Notes: a model not told the origin generated them from the sequence alone. A DNA stretch of 64,000 bases from Clostridiales bacterium (GCA_003150035.1 QALR01000018.1:124001-188000); one strand, 5' to 3'. Shown: positions 25,697-35,243, counted from the stretch's first letter. Numbers and translations are program-made.

Positions 25697-25720
25697 AAAG
25701 TCTCCCTTTCGGGAGACCGT
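25697..25720 (-). terminator. Terminator of sdaAB-sdaAA
   Basis: GTCTCCC (25700-25706) and GGGAGAC (25711-25717) form a 7-bp stem with a TTTC loop (GAAA on the minus strand), followed on the minus strand by TTTTC. Confidence 0.75.
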
Positions 25721-25741
25721 TATCTTTCTGAATGGATTTTC

Positions 25742-26653
25742 TCATTTGCAGCCGCCGCAGGACGTGCAGCCCGAATGCAGATTTCGCACGCTCGGCGCCA
25801 TAGCGAGCCCGCCGAGCGCCGTCTCCCGCAGCTGATACGGAATGTTGCGTCCTACGCTATACATCGCCGCCACGACCTCATCAAAGGGGACCAAGGTTTT
25901 CCCATTCGTCGCAAGCGCCGTCTCCGCGCTGATGACAGCGTTCGCCACCCCCATGGCATTTCGTTTCTGGCATGGGGATTCCACGAGCCCGCCGATCGGA
26001 TCGCAGACAAGTCCCAAAATATTGGAGATAGCGTCTCCCGCCGCGGCAAGGCATACAGCAGGGCTGCCGCCGAACAGCTCGCAAAGGGCAGACGCCGCCA
26101 TGGCTGACGCGGCGCCTACCTCCGCCTGACATCCGCCCTCCGCGCCGGACAGCGTGGCGTTGCGGTCAATCAAATATCCGACAGCGCCGGCATTGAAAAG
26201 TGCGCCGATGAGCGCATCCTCTCCAAAATCATACAGCTCGTGAACCGCGACAAGAATGCCCGGAATCACACCCGCCGAGCCCGCCGTCGGCGCGGCAACG
26301 ATGCGTCCCATGGAAGCGTTCAGCTCAATCACACCCATGGCATAAGCGGATGCACGAGAAATCATCCCGCCCATCGCACCTTCACGTAAGATTCTCGCCA
26401 GAAGAGCCTTGCTCTCCCCTCCGATATAGCCGCCAAGCAGCCGCATCTGCTCTGTCTGGGAACGCCCGACGCTCTCCCGCATAACCTCAAAGGATTCCCG
26501 CATCCGCTTCCATACCGCCTCGCGGGAAGAGCCAAACTTCTCCGTCTCACGCAGAAGCATGACCTCCGAAATCGGTTTGTTTTTATCCGTACACAGAGCC
26601 AAAAGCTCTTTCCCGTTTGAAAAATCCATGATCTCCTTCATCGTACCATCCAA
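25742..26653 (-). CDS. sdaAA: L-serine ammonia-lyase (serine dehydratase), iron-sulfur alpha subunit
   Basis: With the beta subunit, this enzyme splits L-serine to pyruvate and ammonia using an oxygen-sensitive [4Fe-4S] cluster. The 303-residue protein carries family stretches APTAGSAGVIPGIL near residue 134, GGCQAEVGAASAMAA near 180, and a C-terminal HSGCTSCGGCK rich in cysteines that fits cluster ligation. It begins one base after the sdaAB stop codon. Three in-frame ATG codons lie close together (26653 and two inside), so the exact start is uncertain by up to five residues. The gene ends at a terminator. Confidence 0.93.
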   Translation of the reverse strand: MDGTMKEIMDFSNGKELLALCTDKNKPISEVMLLRETEKFGSSREAVWKRMRESFEVMRESVGRSQTEQMRLLGGYIGGESKALLARILREGAMGGMISRASAYAMGVIELNASMGRIVAAPTAGSAGVIPGILVAVHELYDFGEDALIGALFNAGAVGYLIDRNATLSGAEGGCQAEVGAASAMAASALCELFGGSPAVCLAAAGDAISNILGLVCDPIGGLVESPCQKRNAMGVANAVISAETALATNGKTLVPFDEVVAAMYSVGRNIPYQLRETALGGLAMAPSVRNLHSGCTSCGGCK

Positions 26654-27325
26654 TCACTTTACCTTGATATAAACGGCTGAAAGCACATTTTTCTGCTTGC
26701 GAAGCTCTTCGAGCGCTCCCTCGTCGAACTCGCCGTCGATTTCGATGATGGAAAACTGTTCGTCGCTCCCGTCCTCGCAGTAAACGCTCATATAAGAAAT
26801 ATTGACCCCGTCGTTTTCAAACACCTTGGCAACCGCCGCAATAACACCAGGCTTGTCCTTCTGACGGACAATAATGGCATTGTTTTTTGCGGAAAATTTG
26901 ATTTCACACCCGTTGATTTCATGAATTTCAATTTCCCCTCCGCCAACGGACGCACCGCGCAGCGTATTGACCGCTCCATCCATCTCCGTCAGCGTGATCA
27001 CAACGGTATTCGGACGATAATCCGTCTGCTCGTCGACTTCCTCAAAATCAAATTCAATGCCTTTTTCTTTTGCAAGCTCAAAGGATTCGCGAATCCGATA
27101 ATCGCTTGTATCCAATCCAAGGATTCCCGCGACAAGCGCACGGTCCGTGCCGTGTCCGCGGTGTGTTTTGGCAAAAGAACCATACAGCGCAAAATGGACC
27201 TTCGCGATCTTCTTCTTGGCAAGCAGGCCGGCAACTCTGGCAATTTTCAGCGCTCCCGCCGTATGGGAACTTGACGGACCGATCATAATCGGGCCGATGA
27301 TATCGAATACGCTGATACTTCTCAT
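26654..27325 (-). CDS. sdaAB: L-serine ammonia-lyase, iron-sulfur beta subunit
   Basis: The 223-residue partner of SdaAA has the N-terminal domain signature SVFDIIGPIMIGPSSSHTAG (residues 5-24), GHGTDRALVAGILG near 57, and a C-terminal ACT domain (about 148-220) for serine or product sensing. Separate alpha and beta subunits are the rule in Bacillota. It has an AGGAAG site nine bases before ATG 27325. Only about 50 bases separate it from the murA terminator, and I see no clear promoter in that space. Confidence 0.93.
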   Translation of the reverse strand: MRSISVFDIIGPIMIGPSSSHTAGALKIARVAGLLAKKKIAKVHFALYGSFAKTHRGHGTDRALVAGILGLDTSDYRIRESFELAKEKGIEFDFEEVDEQTDYRPNTVVITLTEMDGAVNTLRGASVGGGEIEIHEINGCEIKFSAKNNAIIVRQKDKPGVIAAVAKVFENDGVNISYMSVYCEDGSDEQFSIIEIDGEFDEGALEELRKQKNVLSAVYIKVK

Positions 27326-27373
27326 AATTTCATGCTTCCTTTTTCATTTATCGAATGACGGGAATAAACCCGG

Positions 27374-27400
27374 GAAAAGGGCAGTATTTCTGCCCTTTTC
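27374..27400 (-). terminator. Terminator after murA
   Basis: GAAAAGGGCAG (27374-27384) and CTGCCCTTTTC (27390-27400) form an 11-bp stem with a 5-base loop just beyond the murA stop; the 3' arm itself supplies the TTTT tail on the minus strand. Confidence 0.8.
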
Positions 27401-27402
27401 TC

Positions 27403-28695
27403 CTATAGGATGTTCCGTTTTTTTCCCCCATCAGGGAAATATCCCTTACGGATATTGGCGCCGACGTTCCTAAATTTTGTGACAATATCGTCATAGCCGC
27501 GCTCAATCAGTCCGATCTCCTCAATTTCCGTGCGTCCCTGTGTGGCAAGCGCCGCAATCACCATGGCGGCACCGGCACGCAGATCGCACGCTTTTACACA
27601 GGCGGGCGTGAATACCGTATTTCCTTCAATGACAGCGGTTTTGTCGTCCACCTTGATTTTCGCTCCCATACGCTGAAGTTCATCGACATAGCGGAATCGG
27701 TTGTTCCAAATGGTCTCAGACATTTGACTCGTCCCGTCCGCGAGGCACAAAAGCACCGTCATTTGCGGATTCATATCCGTCGGAAAGCCCGGGTATGGCA
27801 GCGTCTTGACATTGACAGCCGAGAGCGGACCTTTTCCGCGGGATACCATGACCGCCTCGTCGAACTCCTCAACGATAACACCCATTTCGCGCAGCTTCGC
27901 CGTGATTGTTTCCAGATGCTTGGGGATGACGTTGTTTATGTAAAGCTTGCCGCCTGTCGCAGCGGCGGCGACCATAAAGGTGCCCGCCTCAATCATATCG
28001 GGAATAATCGAATATTCACAGCCATGCAGCGTTTTCACACCATTGATTTTAATGATATTGGTACCTGCGCCGCGAATATCGGCGCCGCAGGCATTTAAGA
28101 AGTTGGCAAGATCTACGATGTGCGGCTCTCTTGCAGCATTTTCAATGACGGTTACGCCATCCGCCAGCACGGCGGCGATGATGGTATTGATGGTGGCGCC
28201 GACCGAGGAGCAGTCAAAATAAATGCTGCTTCCGTGCACGCCGTCCGGCGCAGTGGTCTCAATGCAGCCGCCGCCTACCGAAACTTCGGCGCCAAGTTTT
28301 TCAAAGGCCTTTATATGCAGGTCAATCGGACGAACTCCGAAGTCACAGCCCCCCGGCAGTCCCACCTTGGCGTGCCCGAATCGACCAAGCAGAGCCCCCA
28401 CCAGATAGTAGGAAGCGCGCAGCTTGCGGACAAGCTCAAGAGGCGCCTCGGCGTCTGAGACGCGTGTGGTATCGATTTCCACCTTGGTGCCGGAGAGGAT
28501 CCGTACATTTGCGCCTACGCTTTTCAAAATGTCAAGTGAGTCCGAAACATCGCTGATGCAGGGAAGATTTTCTATCACACAGACTCCGGAAACGACAACG
28601 CTCGCAAAAATGACGGCAACAGCGGCATTTTTCATCCCGCTCACATCGACCTTTCCGGAAAGCGGATATCCGCCGTCCACTATAATTTTCTCCAT
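27403..28695 (-). CDS. murA: UDP-N-acetylglucosamine 1-carboxyvinyltransferase
   Basis: The cytoplasmic enzyme adds enolpyruvate from PEP to UDP-GlcNAc, the first committed step of peptidoglycan synthesis. From ATG 28695 the protein has 430 residues with Lys22-Asn23 in GMKNAAV and the catalytic cysteine at residue 117 in LPGGCDFGVRPIDLH, the fosfomycin target. I prefer this start because the Lys22 numbering then matches the family and a GGATGGAG site lies six bases upstream; an earlier in-frame start at 28725 adds ten unlikely residues. Bacillota often carry two murA genes; which one this is cannot be told here. Confidence 0.95.
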   Translation of the reverse strand: MEKIIVDGGYPLSGKVDVSGMKNAAVAVIFASVVVSGVCVIENLPCISDVSDSLDILKSVGANVRILSGTKVEIDTTRVSDAEAPLELVRKLRASYYLVGALLGRFGHAKVGLPGGCDFGVRPIDLHIKAFEKLGAEVSVGGGCIETTAPDGVHGSSIYFDCSSVGATINTIIAAVLADGVTVIENAAREPHIVDLANFLNACGADIRGAGTNIIKINGVKTLHGCEYSIIPDMIEAGTFMVAAAATGGKLYINNVIPKHLETITAKLREMGVIVEEFDEAVMVSRGKGPLSAVNVKTLPYPGFPTDMNPQMTVLLCLADGTSQMSETIWNNRFRYVDELQRMGAKIKVDDKTAVIEGNTVFTPACVKACDLRAGAAMVIAALATQGRTEIEEIGLIERGYDDIVTKFRNVGANIRKGYFPDGGKKRNIL

Positions 28696-28878
28696 TGTAA
28701 GCTCCATCCTGCCATACACGGCCATTCTGCCGGGTCAGGCGGTACTGATAAATTTTAGTCCGGAAACGAAAATGTCATGAAGGCCACACGGCAGTTCTCG
28801 CGCCCTACCTATTATCCGTGACAGTCGATCTGATTTCCGGAGCAAGCTCTTGTTTCAACCGATTTTCGTTGTACAAGC

Positions 28879-28907
28879 AGTATACCATAATTTTTAATAA
28901 AAGCCAA
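28879..28907 (-). promoter_or_regulatory. Promoter of murA
   Basis: Minus-strand TTGGCT (28902-28907), 17 bases, TATACT (28879-28884), about 180 bases before murA. The long leader carries no hairpin I can assign. Confidence 0.55.
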
Positions 28908-28945
28908 TATTTTTATTATAATTTTTTTAAATTTCCAGAGAAATT

Positions 28946-29866
28946 TCACGAATAAATTTCACCCAAAACACTGTTATACGTTCTGGTTTCGCCGTCCTGA
29001 TAAGTCAGCTTACAAACCGGAACGTAATAGAAGGTTCCGTCCGCATCAAAATAAACCTCATAGGAATCTGTAACGGCAATAAGGACCTTGTTTTCGCGTG
29101 AAACCGCCCCGCTTTGCCGATAAATTTCATCCAAATAGTCCTTTTCAGCAAATAAAATTTCCATAAGTCCTACAGTTTGTGCTGTCATTTTCCGCTGCGG
29201 AGATATCATGGCAAAGCGTCCGTCAGCCGAAACAATTCTCCCCTCTGAAAAAAGCATATACAGGCGATTCCCAGTATCTCTGCCGCCAATTTTTTGTGTC
29301 ACACACAAAATGCTGTCTTCGCCTGATTGATAAAATGCATCATAGGAAAGCGTATAATGAAAGCGTGTGCGCTCCTCCACAGAAAACTGACAATGTGCTG
29401 ATAAAAAGTCCTCCGCTGCGCGCTGCGCCCACGAAAAATCTCCTGAAGTATACTCCTCAAATGTTCCGTCGGCAAGAAGGGCCGACGGTCTTTCGTACTC
29501 CCCGTTTCCCTGGTAAAGAAATGTAAAATCGTTTCCAATATAAAATTCTTCCCCAGCCCCCAAAAAACTCATGCCACCGGGTCCGCTCTCCGCCGTATAG
29601 CCTTCCGCTTCCATCTTTTCTGTGAGCGCATCAAAAAATGTCTCATCCATGGCCCCCGAATATACCGGAAGGGATATTATCCTTGCCGTAAGAAAGCTTT
29701 CATCTATATATATACTGCTCTCACGGAAAATTTCTGTGGCCGCGTCGACAAGCTCTCGGTCATAATACTGGGCTGCATGCTCCCGTTCAATCAAGCTATA
29801 AAGAAAAAACACATCCATGGCAAGCAGGATCGCGATAGCGAGTATCTTCAGATTTTTCCAACTCAT
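28946..29866 (-). CDS. yycI: YycI-like regulator of the WalRK two-component system
   Basis: The 306-residue protein has one N-terminal membrane helix (about residues 6-24, ILAIAILLAMDVFFLYSLI) and a long extracytoplasmic part, the YycI topology. Sequence similarity of YycI proteins is weak, so the call leans on topology and on position as the last gene of walR-walK-yycH-yycI. In Bacillus, YycH and YycI interact with WalK at the membrane and tune its activity. ATG 29866 has AGGAGG six bases upstream; the gene starts 18 bases after yycH. Confidence 0.72.
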   Translation of the reverse strand: MSWKNLKILAIAILLAMDVFFLYSLIEREHAAQYYDRELVDAATEIFRESSIYIDESFLTARIISLPVYSGAMDETFFDALTEKMEAEGYTAESGPGGMSFLGAGEEFYIGNDFTFLYQGNGEYERPSALLADGTFEEYTSGDFSWAQRAAEDFLSAHCQFSVEERTRFHYTLSYDAFYQSGEDSILCVTQKIGGRDTGNRLYMLFSEGRIVSADGRFAMISPQRKMTAQTVGLMEILFAEKDYLDEIYRQSGAVSRENKVLIAVTDSYEVYFDADGTFYYVPVCKLTYQDGETRTYNSVLGEIYS

Positions 29867-29884
29867 TTCAACCTCCTGATTTCT

Positions 29885-31351
29885 TTACCCTGGCACCGAC
29901 ACGATTTCCAAACCGTATTCCCCTCTGTTTTCTGTCACAAAATAAGCCAAAACAAGCTTTCTCTGCTCCTGTGCATCTGTCAGATAACCTCGCAACAACC
30001 ACAAAAAATCAGAAATATCTGTCTGCGCCGAAAGAGGCACAATATCCCAAACAGAAAAAGAAACGCTTTTTATAACGCCCTCTGACATTTCAAAAACCAG
30101 AATATCCGCTTTTCCGTTTATAAAAACCGGAAGGCCATTATATCGATATCCAAAAGAAAGCCGCAGCGATGTGCCGTCATATTCTATTCCCGAAAGGAAA
30201 AGCGTCAGGCCTCGCATTAAGTTATTTTCTATAGGCGACAATGTATCAGCAAGAATCAATGACGCGCCGATATAGTCAAAAATATCCGCCTCTAAAGGAA
30301 ATGAATAGTCAAAAATATCTTCAAAGGGAATTCCCTCCTCACCAAGCGCCGTATACTGAATGATACCGTCCGGCGTGAAACGAACGCTTTGCCCTTCATC
30401 AAAATATGTCCGAACTCCGGCCTCATCGGTAAAAGAAGTTACCCTCTCCGGATTCATATAAAAGGCCGTCAAAAGAGACGCCTCAAGCGAAGAATCTACC
30501 GTCCCGCGGGAAACAGAAAGAAGCCCTCCGGAAAGGCTCTGCTCATAAATCACCGTAGTATCCGCAATTTTATCCGAAAAGCCATATTTCTCCAGAAAGG
30601 CATCCGTTTCCAGCACCGCAGCAAATTCATATGGCAGTGCACTCTCTGCTGTATTATATGAAAAATAATAATTTGTGTTAAAACTGACGTCCGTCGATGT
30701 CTGGGGCGCCTCTCTTGTCGTATAACGATAATAATGCCCCTCAGAGTCTCTCGCAACCGCATAAAAAGAATAGATAGAAGTATAAATTTGCTCACCGCCG
30801 CTCCCGACGGTGAAGCCATCCTTCAGATATCGGTCCGGAACAATAAAAATTTCCTTGATAAATTCACCGGAAGCCCCTGAAAAAATCATCTCTGTCAGAG
30901 CTGCGCCCACGATAACAGACTTCGGCAAATCACAGGAATAGCCGATGTAGATATATCTTTCGTTCATGATGCTGCGCCATACAGCGGTCCCTTCTTCTTC
31001 CGTCATTTCGGCAACTGTACCGTCTGTTGAAAATAGCTTTTCATAGAATCTCAGCACGTCTTCATATGCCAGCCTCAGTGACTCCTCGTCGGAAAAGCCA
31101 ATTTTTTCATCTGCCCTTCCATAGGAAAATCCAATAAACTCCGGCAGGGTATATGGTCTTTCAAAATATTCTAGATATTGATATTTTATGGACTCCCCGG
31201 TAAGCCGATCCATCATCGTCCTTGTAAATTCTGCCGTCTGTCCGCCCTGATAAGAAAGCATATACAAAATGCACAGGCAGACAAGCATAACAAGCAAAAC
31301 CGCAACTGCTATGGTTTTGATGATCTCTAAAACCTTGTTTTCCTGACGCAT
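29885..31351 (-). CDS. yycH: YycH-like regulator of the WalRK two-component system
   Basis: This 488-residue protein has one membrane helix near residues 11-32 (IAVAVLLVMLVCLCILYML) and a large exported domain of about 450 residues, matching the YycH plan. Position directly after walK supports the name. I chose ATG 31351 because GGAGGGG lies five bases before it; an upstream TTG (31369) overlaps the walK stop. It is expected to act with YycI on the sensor kinase that controls cell-wall metabolism. Its length is in the usual range for YycH. Confidence 0.75.
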   Translation of the reverse strand: MRQENKVLEIIKTIAVAVLLVMLVCLCILYMLSYQGGQTAEFTRTMMDRLTGESIKYQYLEYFERPYTLPEFIGFSYGRADEKIGFSDEESLRLAYEDVLRFYEKLFSTDGTVAEMTEEEGTAVWRSIMNERYIYIGYSCDLPKSVIVGAALTEMIFSGASGEFIKEIFIVPDRYLKDGFTVGSGGEQIYTSIYSFYAVARDSEGHYYRYTTREAPQTSTDVSFNTNYYFSYNTAESALPYEFAAVLETDAFLEKYGFSDKIADTTVIYEQSLSGGLLSVSRGTVDSSLEASLLTAFYMNPERVTSFTDEAGVRTYFDEGQSVRFTPDGIIQYTALGEEGIPFEDIFDYSFPLEADIFDYIGASLILADTLSPIENNLMRGLTLFLSGIEYDGTSLRLSFGYRYNGLPVFINGKADILVFEMSEGVIKSVSFSVWDIVPLSAQTDISDFLWLLRGYLTDAQEQRKLVLAYFVTENRGEYGLEIVSVPG

Positions 31352-31365
31352 ATACCCCTCCGTTT

Positions 31366-33180
31366 TCAAGCCCCGGCAGCATCATGTTCCAACATCGTCT
31401 GATAAGGCAGAAGCACAAAGACTCTTGTGCCATGTCCAGGCTCGCTTTCCACCCTGATTTCTCCTCCGTGGGCATCAATAATCTCTTTCGCAATAGCAAG
31501 TCCGAGCCCGGTCCCGCCGGCATCAGAGGTTCTTGCTTTCTCTACCCGATAAAAACGCTCAAACAACCGCGGCACATCCTCAGGCGGGATCCCGATGCCG
31601 TCATCCGACACACATACGGCAATCCCTCCCGCGGCAGGTGCTGCAGAAAGCTCAATATGTCCGCCGTCCGGCGTATATTTCATCGCATTGGAAAGAATAT
31701 TGATGAGCACCTGCTGCAGCTTTTCCCTGTCTCCTGTGATCTCCGGCATTTTCTCCGGATAGTGTCTGGTAAACGTATGGTTCCGATTTTTCGCCTCCAC
31801 GTTCATCACGTCATAGAGATGGTCAAGAAATGCCACAGGAGAAAAGGTCTCGATTTTCCATGATATTTTTTTGTTATCCAGCCGTGAGAGGACTAAAAGA
31901 TCCGCTACAATCCGCGTCATCCTGTCGCACTCCTCGACCGCCATATGAAGAAAATTGTCGCGCAGCTCGGGATCCAGAGACGGATATTCCAGAACCGTTT
32001 CCACAGCGCCCTTGATGCTTGTTAAAGGCGTCCGAAGCTCATGAGAAACATCGGCGACAAACTCTCTACGGGAACGATCCAATTCATAGCGGCTTGTGAT
32101 ATCATGAATCACGCACATAATACCATTTTTTTCTTTATTGATTTCGACATATCGGAACTCAGCAAAAGTAACGTCGAGCGCCTTGCCGCCAAACATAATA
32201 TCATGTATGCAGTAGTTTCGGTTTTCCTTATAGCGTTCGGAAACCTCTTTATAATCGATTTGGAGCAATTTTATCATGGTGGAAAAATTGAAGGTCTTGC
32301 CCTCCGGCAAATCCGTTTCCTCATAATAATGAAACAGCTCCCGTGCCGTCTTGTTGATATGAATGAGCCTTCCCGAGCTATCAAACGCAAGCACCGCATC
32401 GTTCAGATACATAAACAGCGTTTCAAATTTCTGCCGCTCTCCCGTCACCTCGTCCAGCGTATTCTTCAGAACAACCTTCATATTGTTAAAGGCATCCGTC
32501 AGTGTTCCGATTTCGTCGCTGGAATGAATCCGTATTTCACTTTCAAACTCTCCCTTGGCAATCTTTTGTGCACCGCGGGTCAGGCTTTGGATCGGAGCGG
32601 TAATCGCTTTGGCGAGGAAAAAGGAAAGCACGACCGCGACGGCCAGTCCGATGAAGAGCGCCTGCACGGTGATCTGAAAAATCATCGTCGCAAAAGAGCG
32701 CGCCTCTTCCTGCGAATCTCTTATATAAATGATGCAGGTGTTTTCTCCGTCCGAAAGCGGGAGCGCATAATCGATATAATCGGTCCAAAGCTGTTTGCCG
32801 GAGCCGACATTTCCCGCCATGGCGGAAATGATGTTATCGGTCCGCTCCAGCTGTTCGCCAAGCCTTGCATCTGAACCGTCGAGAAAATTCCCGTTTCTGT
32901 CGAGGATAAAATAATTTCGGTACTTGTTGATTCCAAGCGTGCTCGAATAGGAGCTCAAAATTTCACGCTGGAGCCGATACCACTCATTTTCTCCGAACGC
33001 CGAGACAAGCTCGCCGTAAAGCGTGCCGTCGGGCGAAAACGCGTCCTCCATCTCGTCGATGAAATCATTGTTGTAAAAATGATAGGCACTCCCAATCAGG
33101 ATAGCGCCGATGGCCGTCATCAGCGTAATCGTAAATATCACAAAAATCAAGATGATCTTGTAATGCAGATTTTTGTACAT
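31366..33180 (-). CDS. walK: Sensor histidine kinase WalK
   Basis: The 604-residue kinase has two membrane helices (about residues 9-31 and 170-190) around an extracytoplasmic sensor domain of about 135 residues, then HAMP (about 190-245), PAS (about 250-365), a HisKA domain with His380 in FVADVSHELRTP, and a HATPase domain ending in DAGGTGLGLAIAKEI. This is the full WalK architecture. In low-GC Gram-positives WalK monitors peptidoglycan synthesis and is essential. The gene starts 23 bases after walR, with AAGGAGAG before ATG 33180. Confidence 0.92.
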   Translation of the reverse strand: MYKNLHYKIILIFVIFTITLMTAIGAILIGSAYHFYNNDFIDEMEDAFSPDGTLYGELVSAFGENEWYRLQREILSSYSSTLGINKYRNYFILDRNGNFLDGSDARLGEQLERTDNIISAMAGNVGSGKQLWTDYIDYALPLSDGENTCIIYIRDSQEEARSFATMIFQITVQALFIGLAVAVVLSFFLAKAITAPIQSLTRGAQKIAKGEFESEIRIHSSDEIGTLTDAFNNMKVVLKNTLDEVTGERQKFETLFMYLNDAVLAFDSSGRLIHINKTARELFHYYEETDLPEGKTFNFSTMIKLLQIDYKEVSERYKENRNYCIHDIMFGGKALDVTFAEFRYVEINKEKNGIMCVIHDITSRYELDRSRREFVADVSHELRTPLTSIKGAVETVLEYPSLDPELRDNFLHMAVEECDRMTRIVADLLVLSRLDNKKISWKIETFSPVAFLDHLYDVMNVEAKNRNHTFTRHYPEKMPEITGDREKLQQVLINILSNAMKYTPDGGHIELSAAPAAGGIAVCVSDDGIGIPPEDVPRLFERFYRVEKARTSDAGGTGLGLAIAKEIIDAHGGEIRVESEPGHGTRVFVLLPYQTMLEHDAAGA

Positions 33181-33203
33181 CGCCGCTCTCCTTCCCGAAT
33201 ATT

Positions 33204-33920
33204 TTACGCCGGAATATAGTAGCCCTTCGAACGCTTGGTGAGGATATATTCCGGCTCCGCCGGAATATCCTCGATTTTCGCCCGCAGGCGGGACATGGTG
33301 ACATCCACCGTCCGCATACCTCCGTAGTAGCCTTCATACCCCCAGACCTTCACAAGCAGCTCTTCCCGCTCAAACACCTCTCCCGCATGGGAAGCAAGAA
33401 AGTAAAGCAGTTCATATTCCTTGTTGGAAAGCTCAATTTCCTTGCCCTTTTTGGTCACTCGGTAATTCTTATTGTCGATAACAAGTTCCCGGATGACGAT
33501 TTTGTCCTCCTCATTTTCCGATGGCTTTACCGTTTCCACAATTTCACCGGAATATCGCCGAATATTCGCTTTGATTCGGGCAAGAAGCACCTTGATCGAA
33601 AAGGGCTTTGTTACATAATCGTCGGCACCTAGCTCAAGCCCCATCACTTTATCCGCGTCCTCCTCTTTTGCCGTTACCATAATGATCGGCGTAGAAAGGG
33701 TCCTGCGTATTTCCCTGCAAACAGAAAAGCCGTCTCGCTTCGGAAGCATAAGATCCAGAAGAATCAGGTCATAATCGCCGGAAAGTGCCATTTGCAGCCC
33801 CTCTTCCCCGTCCGAGGCAACGTCGCACTGATAGCCCGCCATCATCAGATTGACCCGAATCACCTGAGAAATCTTTTTTTCATCCTCTACAATCAGAATC
33901 CGCTTTCTTTCGTCTGCCAT
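33204..33920 (-). CDS. walR: OmpR-family response regulator WalR
   Basis: The 238-residue regulator has a receiver domain with acidic pocket Glu12-Asp13 and phosphoacceptor Asp56 in LILLDLMLP, Lys in VTKPF near residue 105, and a C-terminal winged-helix DNA-binding domain ending in YILTKRSKGYYI. WalR controls autolysin and cell-wall genes. It heads the walR-walK-yycH-yycI operon. ATG 33920 is preceded by GGAGGAG; a GC hairpin sits at 33936-33950 just before that site. Confidence 0.92.
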   Translation of the reverse strand: MADERKRILIVEDEKKISQVIRVNLMMAGYQCDVASDGEEGLQMALSGDYDLILLDLMLPKRDGFSVCREIRRTLSTPIIMVTAKEEDADKVMGLELGADDYVTKPFSIKVLLARIKANIRRYSGEIVETVKPSENEEDKIVIRELVIDNKNYRVTKKGKEIELSNKEYELLYFLASHAGEVFEREELLVKVWGYEGYYGGMRTVDVTMSRLRAKIEDIPAEPEYILTKRSKGYYIPA

Positions 33921-33935
33921 ATTCTCCTCCGTTTC

Positions 33936-33950
33936 CGCCGGAAGCCGGCG
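33936..33950 (-). promoter_or_regulatory. Hairpin next to the walR ribosome binding site
   Basis: CGCCGG (33936-33941) and CCGGCG (33945-33950) form a perfect 6-bp stem with a 3-base loop, ending about seven bases before the GGAGGAG site of walR. Confidence 0.5.
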
Positions 33951-33957
33951 ATATGAA

Positions 33958-33986
33958 AGTCAAAAGTCCTTATGAGAAAAGGACCC
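33958..33986 (-). terminator. Possible terminator after the DUF3810 gene
   Basis: GTCCTT (33966-33971) and AAGGAC (33979-33984) form a 6-bp stem; TTTTGACTTT follows on the minus strand. I see no clear separate walR promoter downstream of it, so readthrough is possible. Confidence 0.45.
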
Positions 33987-34010
33987 ATATAGGATATCGT
34001 AAAAACATTC

Positions 34011-35129
34011 TCATCCTTGCGGGGCCGAATCGCCCATCACATAGGCGACGACAAGCTCTACCACAAGTCCATAGCTCTGAATCCCTGCCGGCTGTCCGTG
34101 AGAGGTGATATAAGCGTCATTAATAGCGCCGGACACCTCGGCAGCGACATTTTCCCGATACTTATCAAAGAATTCACTGTAAGCGGCATATTCCCGCTTC
34201 AGCTCCTCCGGCATCTGTGCATATGCCTCAGCATAAAGCGCCGAATCCGCCGCAGACAGCTTGCTCATGACCTCGTTTATCACATCGGCATAGCCGCAGT
34301 AGCGCACATAAGCGTCATCGCTCATCGTGCAAACCAGAAACGCCACAAAATTCGCCTCGTCCTCTCTTGTGATCCCGCGCTGATGCGCCATTTCATGCGC
34401 TGCCGAGCTCACCACAATAAAATCCGGATAATTGACGTTTACGTTCGCCTCGCCGGTAAAAAAGCAGTACACACCCGAGATGTGCGTATAGGTCCACGGC
34501 TCGCTCAGCATGACCGGCTTGGTCCGCGAATACAGTTTCTGGAACGACGGATACCGGTCGCACAGACGATCATAGGCGTCGTTCAGCTTCTCATTCATTT
34601 CCGTATAAGAAAAGCGCATCGCGGAATAGGTTCCCTGCGGAAAGAAAACCTCGTCAAGCTCCGCGCCTGCCGCATCAATCAAAGTGATTGCCGTTTCATA
34701 AAGCTCCTCGGCGGAGACAGCTTTCCTTTCAAGCCCAAGCTTGGCATCAATGGTCTTGCCATAATAACCCGTTCCATATCCAAAAACAAACAATGTATAA
34801 ACAAGGGAAACAACAGATAAAAAGCCCGCAACATAGCGGATACCCGATACCGCCGATCTCCTGACACGCCTGGCGATAGCAATCCCAATCAATACCACCA
34901 AAATGGGAGAGGCAAGCAGAAGGAATTCTGCAAGAGAAAACGGGATGTAATTGGTAAGGTACGCAAGCGCTGAGCGGATAACAACACCGGAAGTATCATG
35001 GATAAAATCCGCGAAACCGACGCTGCCTTTTGCCACTTCCCTCACGATCAGCGCCGCGACAAACAGGAGAAAAAACACCGCCGACCAAAGCGGCACACAT
35101 TTTTTAACAAATTGCCATGCTTTTTTCAT
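34011..35129 (-). CDS. DUF3810 membrane protein with HExxH metallopeptidase motif
   Basis: The 372-residue protein has three N-terminal membrane helices (about residues 13-33, 61-84 and 96-118) and a large domain behind them. The domain contains His245-Glu246 and His249 in AAHEMAHQRG, followed by Glu256/Glu258 in REDEANF, a plausible zinc site of a membrane-anchored peptidase. This is the DUF3810 pattern; no substrate is known to me. ATG 35129 has GGAGG seven bases upstream; longer starts lack a site. It has its own promoter at 35244-35272 and lies just upstream of walR on the same strand. Confidence 0.82.
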   Translation of the reverse strand: MKKAWQFVKKCVPLWSAVFFLLFVAALIVREVAKGSVGFADFIHDTSGVVIRSALAYLTNYIPFSLAEFLLLASPILVVLIGIAIARRVRRSAVSGIRYVAGFLSVVSLVYTLFVFGYGTGYYGKTIDAKLGLERKAVSAEELYETAITLIDAAGAELDEVFFPQGTYSAMRFSYTEMNEKLNDAYDRLCDRYPSFQKLYSRTKPVMLSEPWTYTHISGVYCFFTGEANVNVNYPDFIVVSSAAHEMAHQRGITREDEANFVAFLVCTMSDDAYVRYCGYADVINEVMSKLSAADSALYAEAYAQMPEELKREYAAYSEFFDKYRENVAAEVSGAINDAYITSHGQPAGIQSYGLVVELVVAYVMGDSAPQG

Positions 35130-35243
35130 CAAGGAACCTCCGTCATGGAAATACCGGTCGCGGGACATCTCCTCGCCGGCGTATATCGATGAAGTCCCGA
35201 ATCCAACTGTAAAAGAAAACGCAAAAACGGTTTTTTCGTATTT

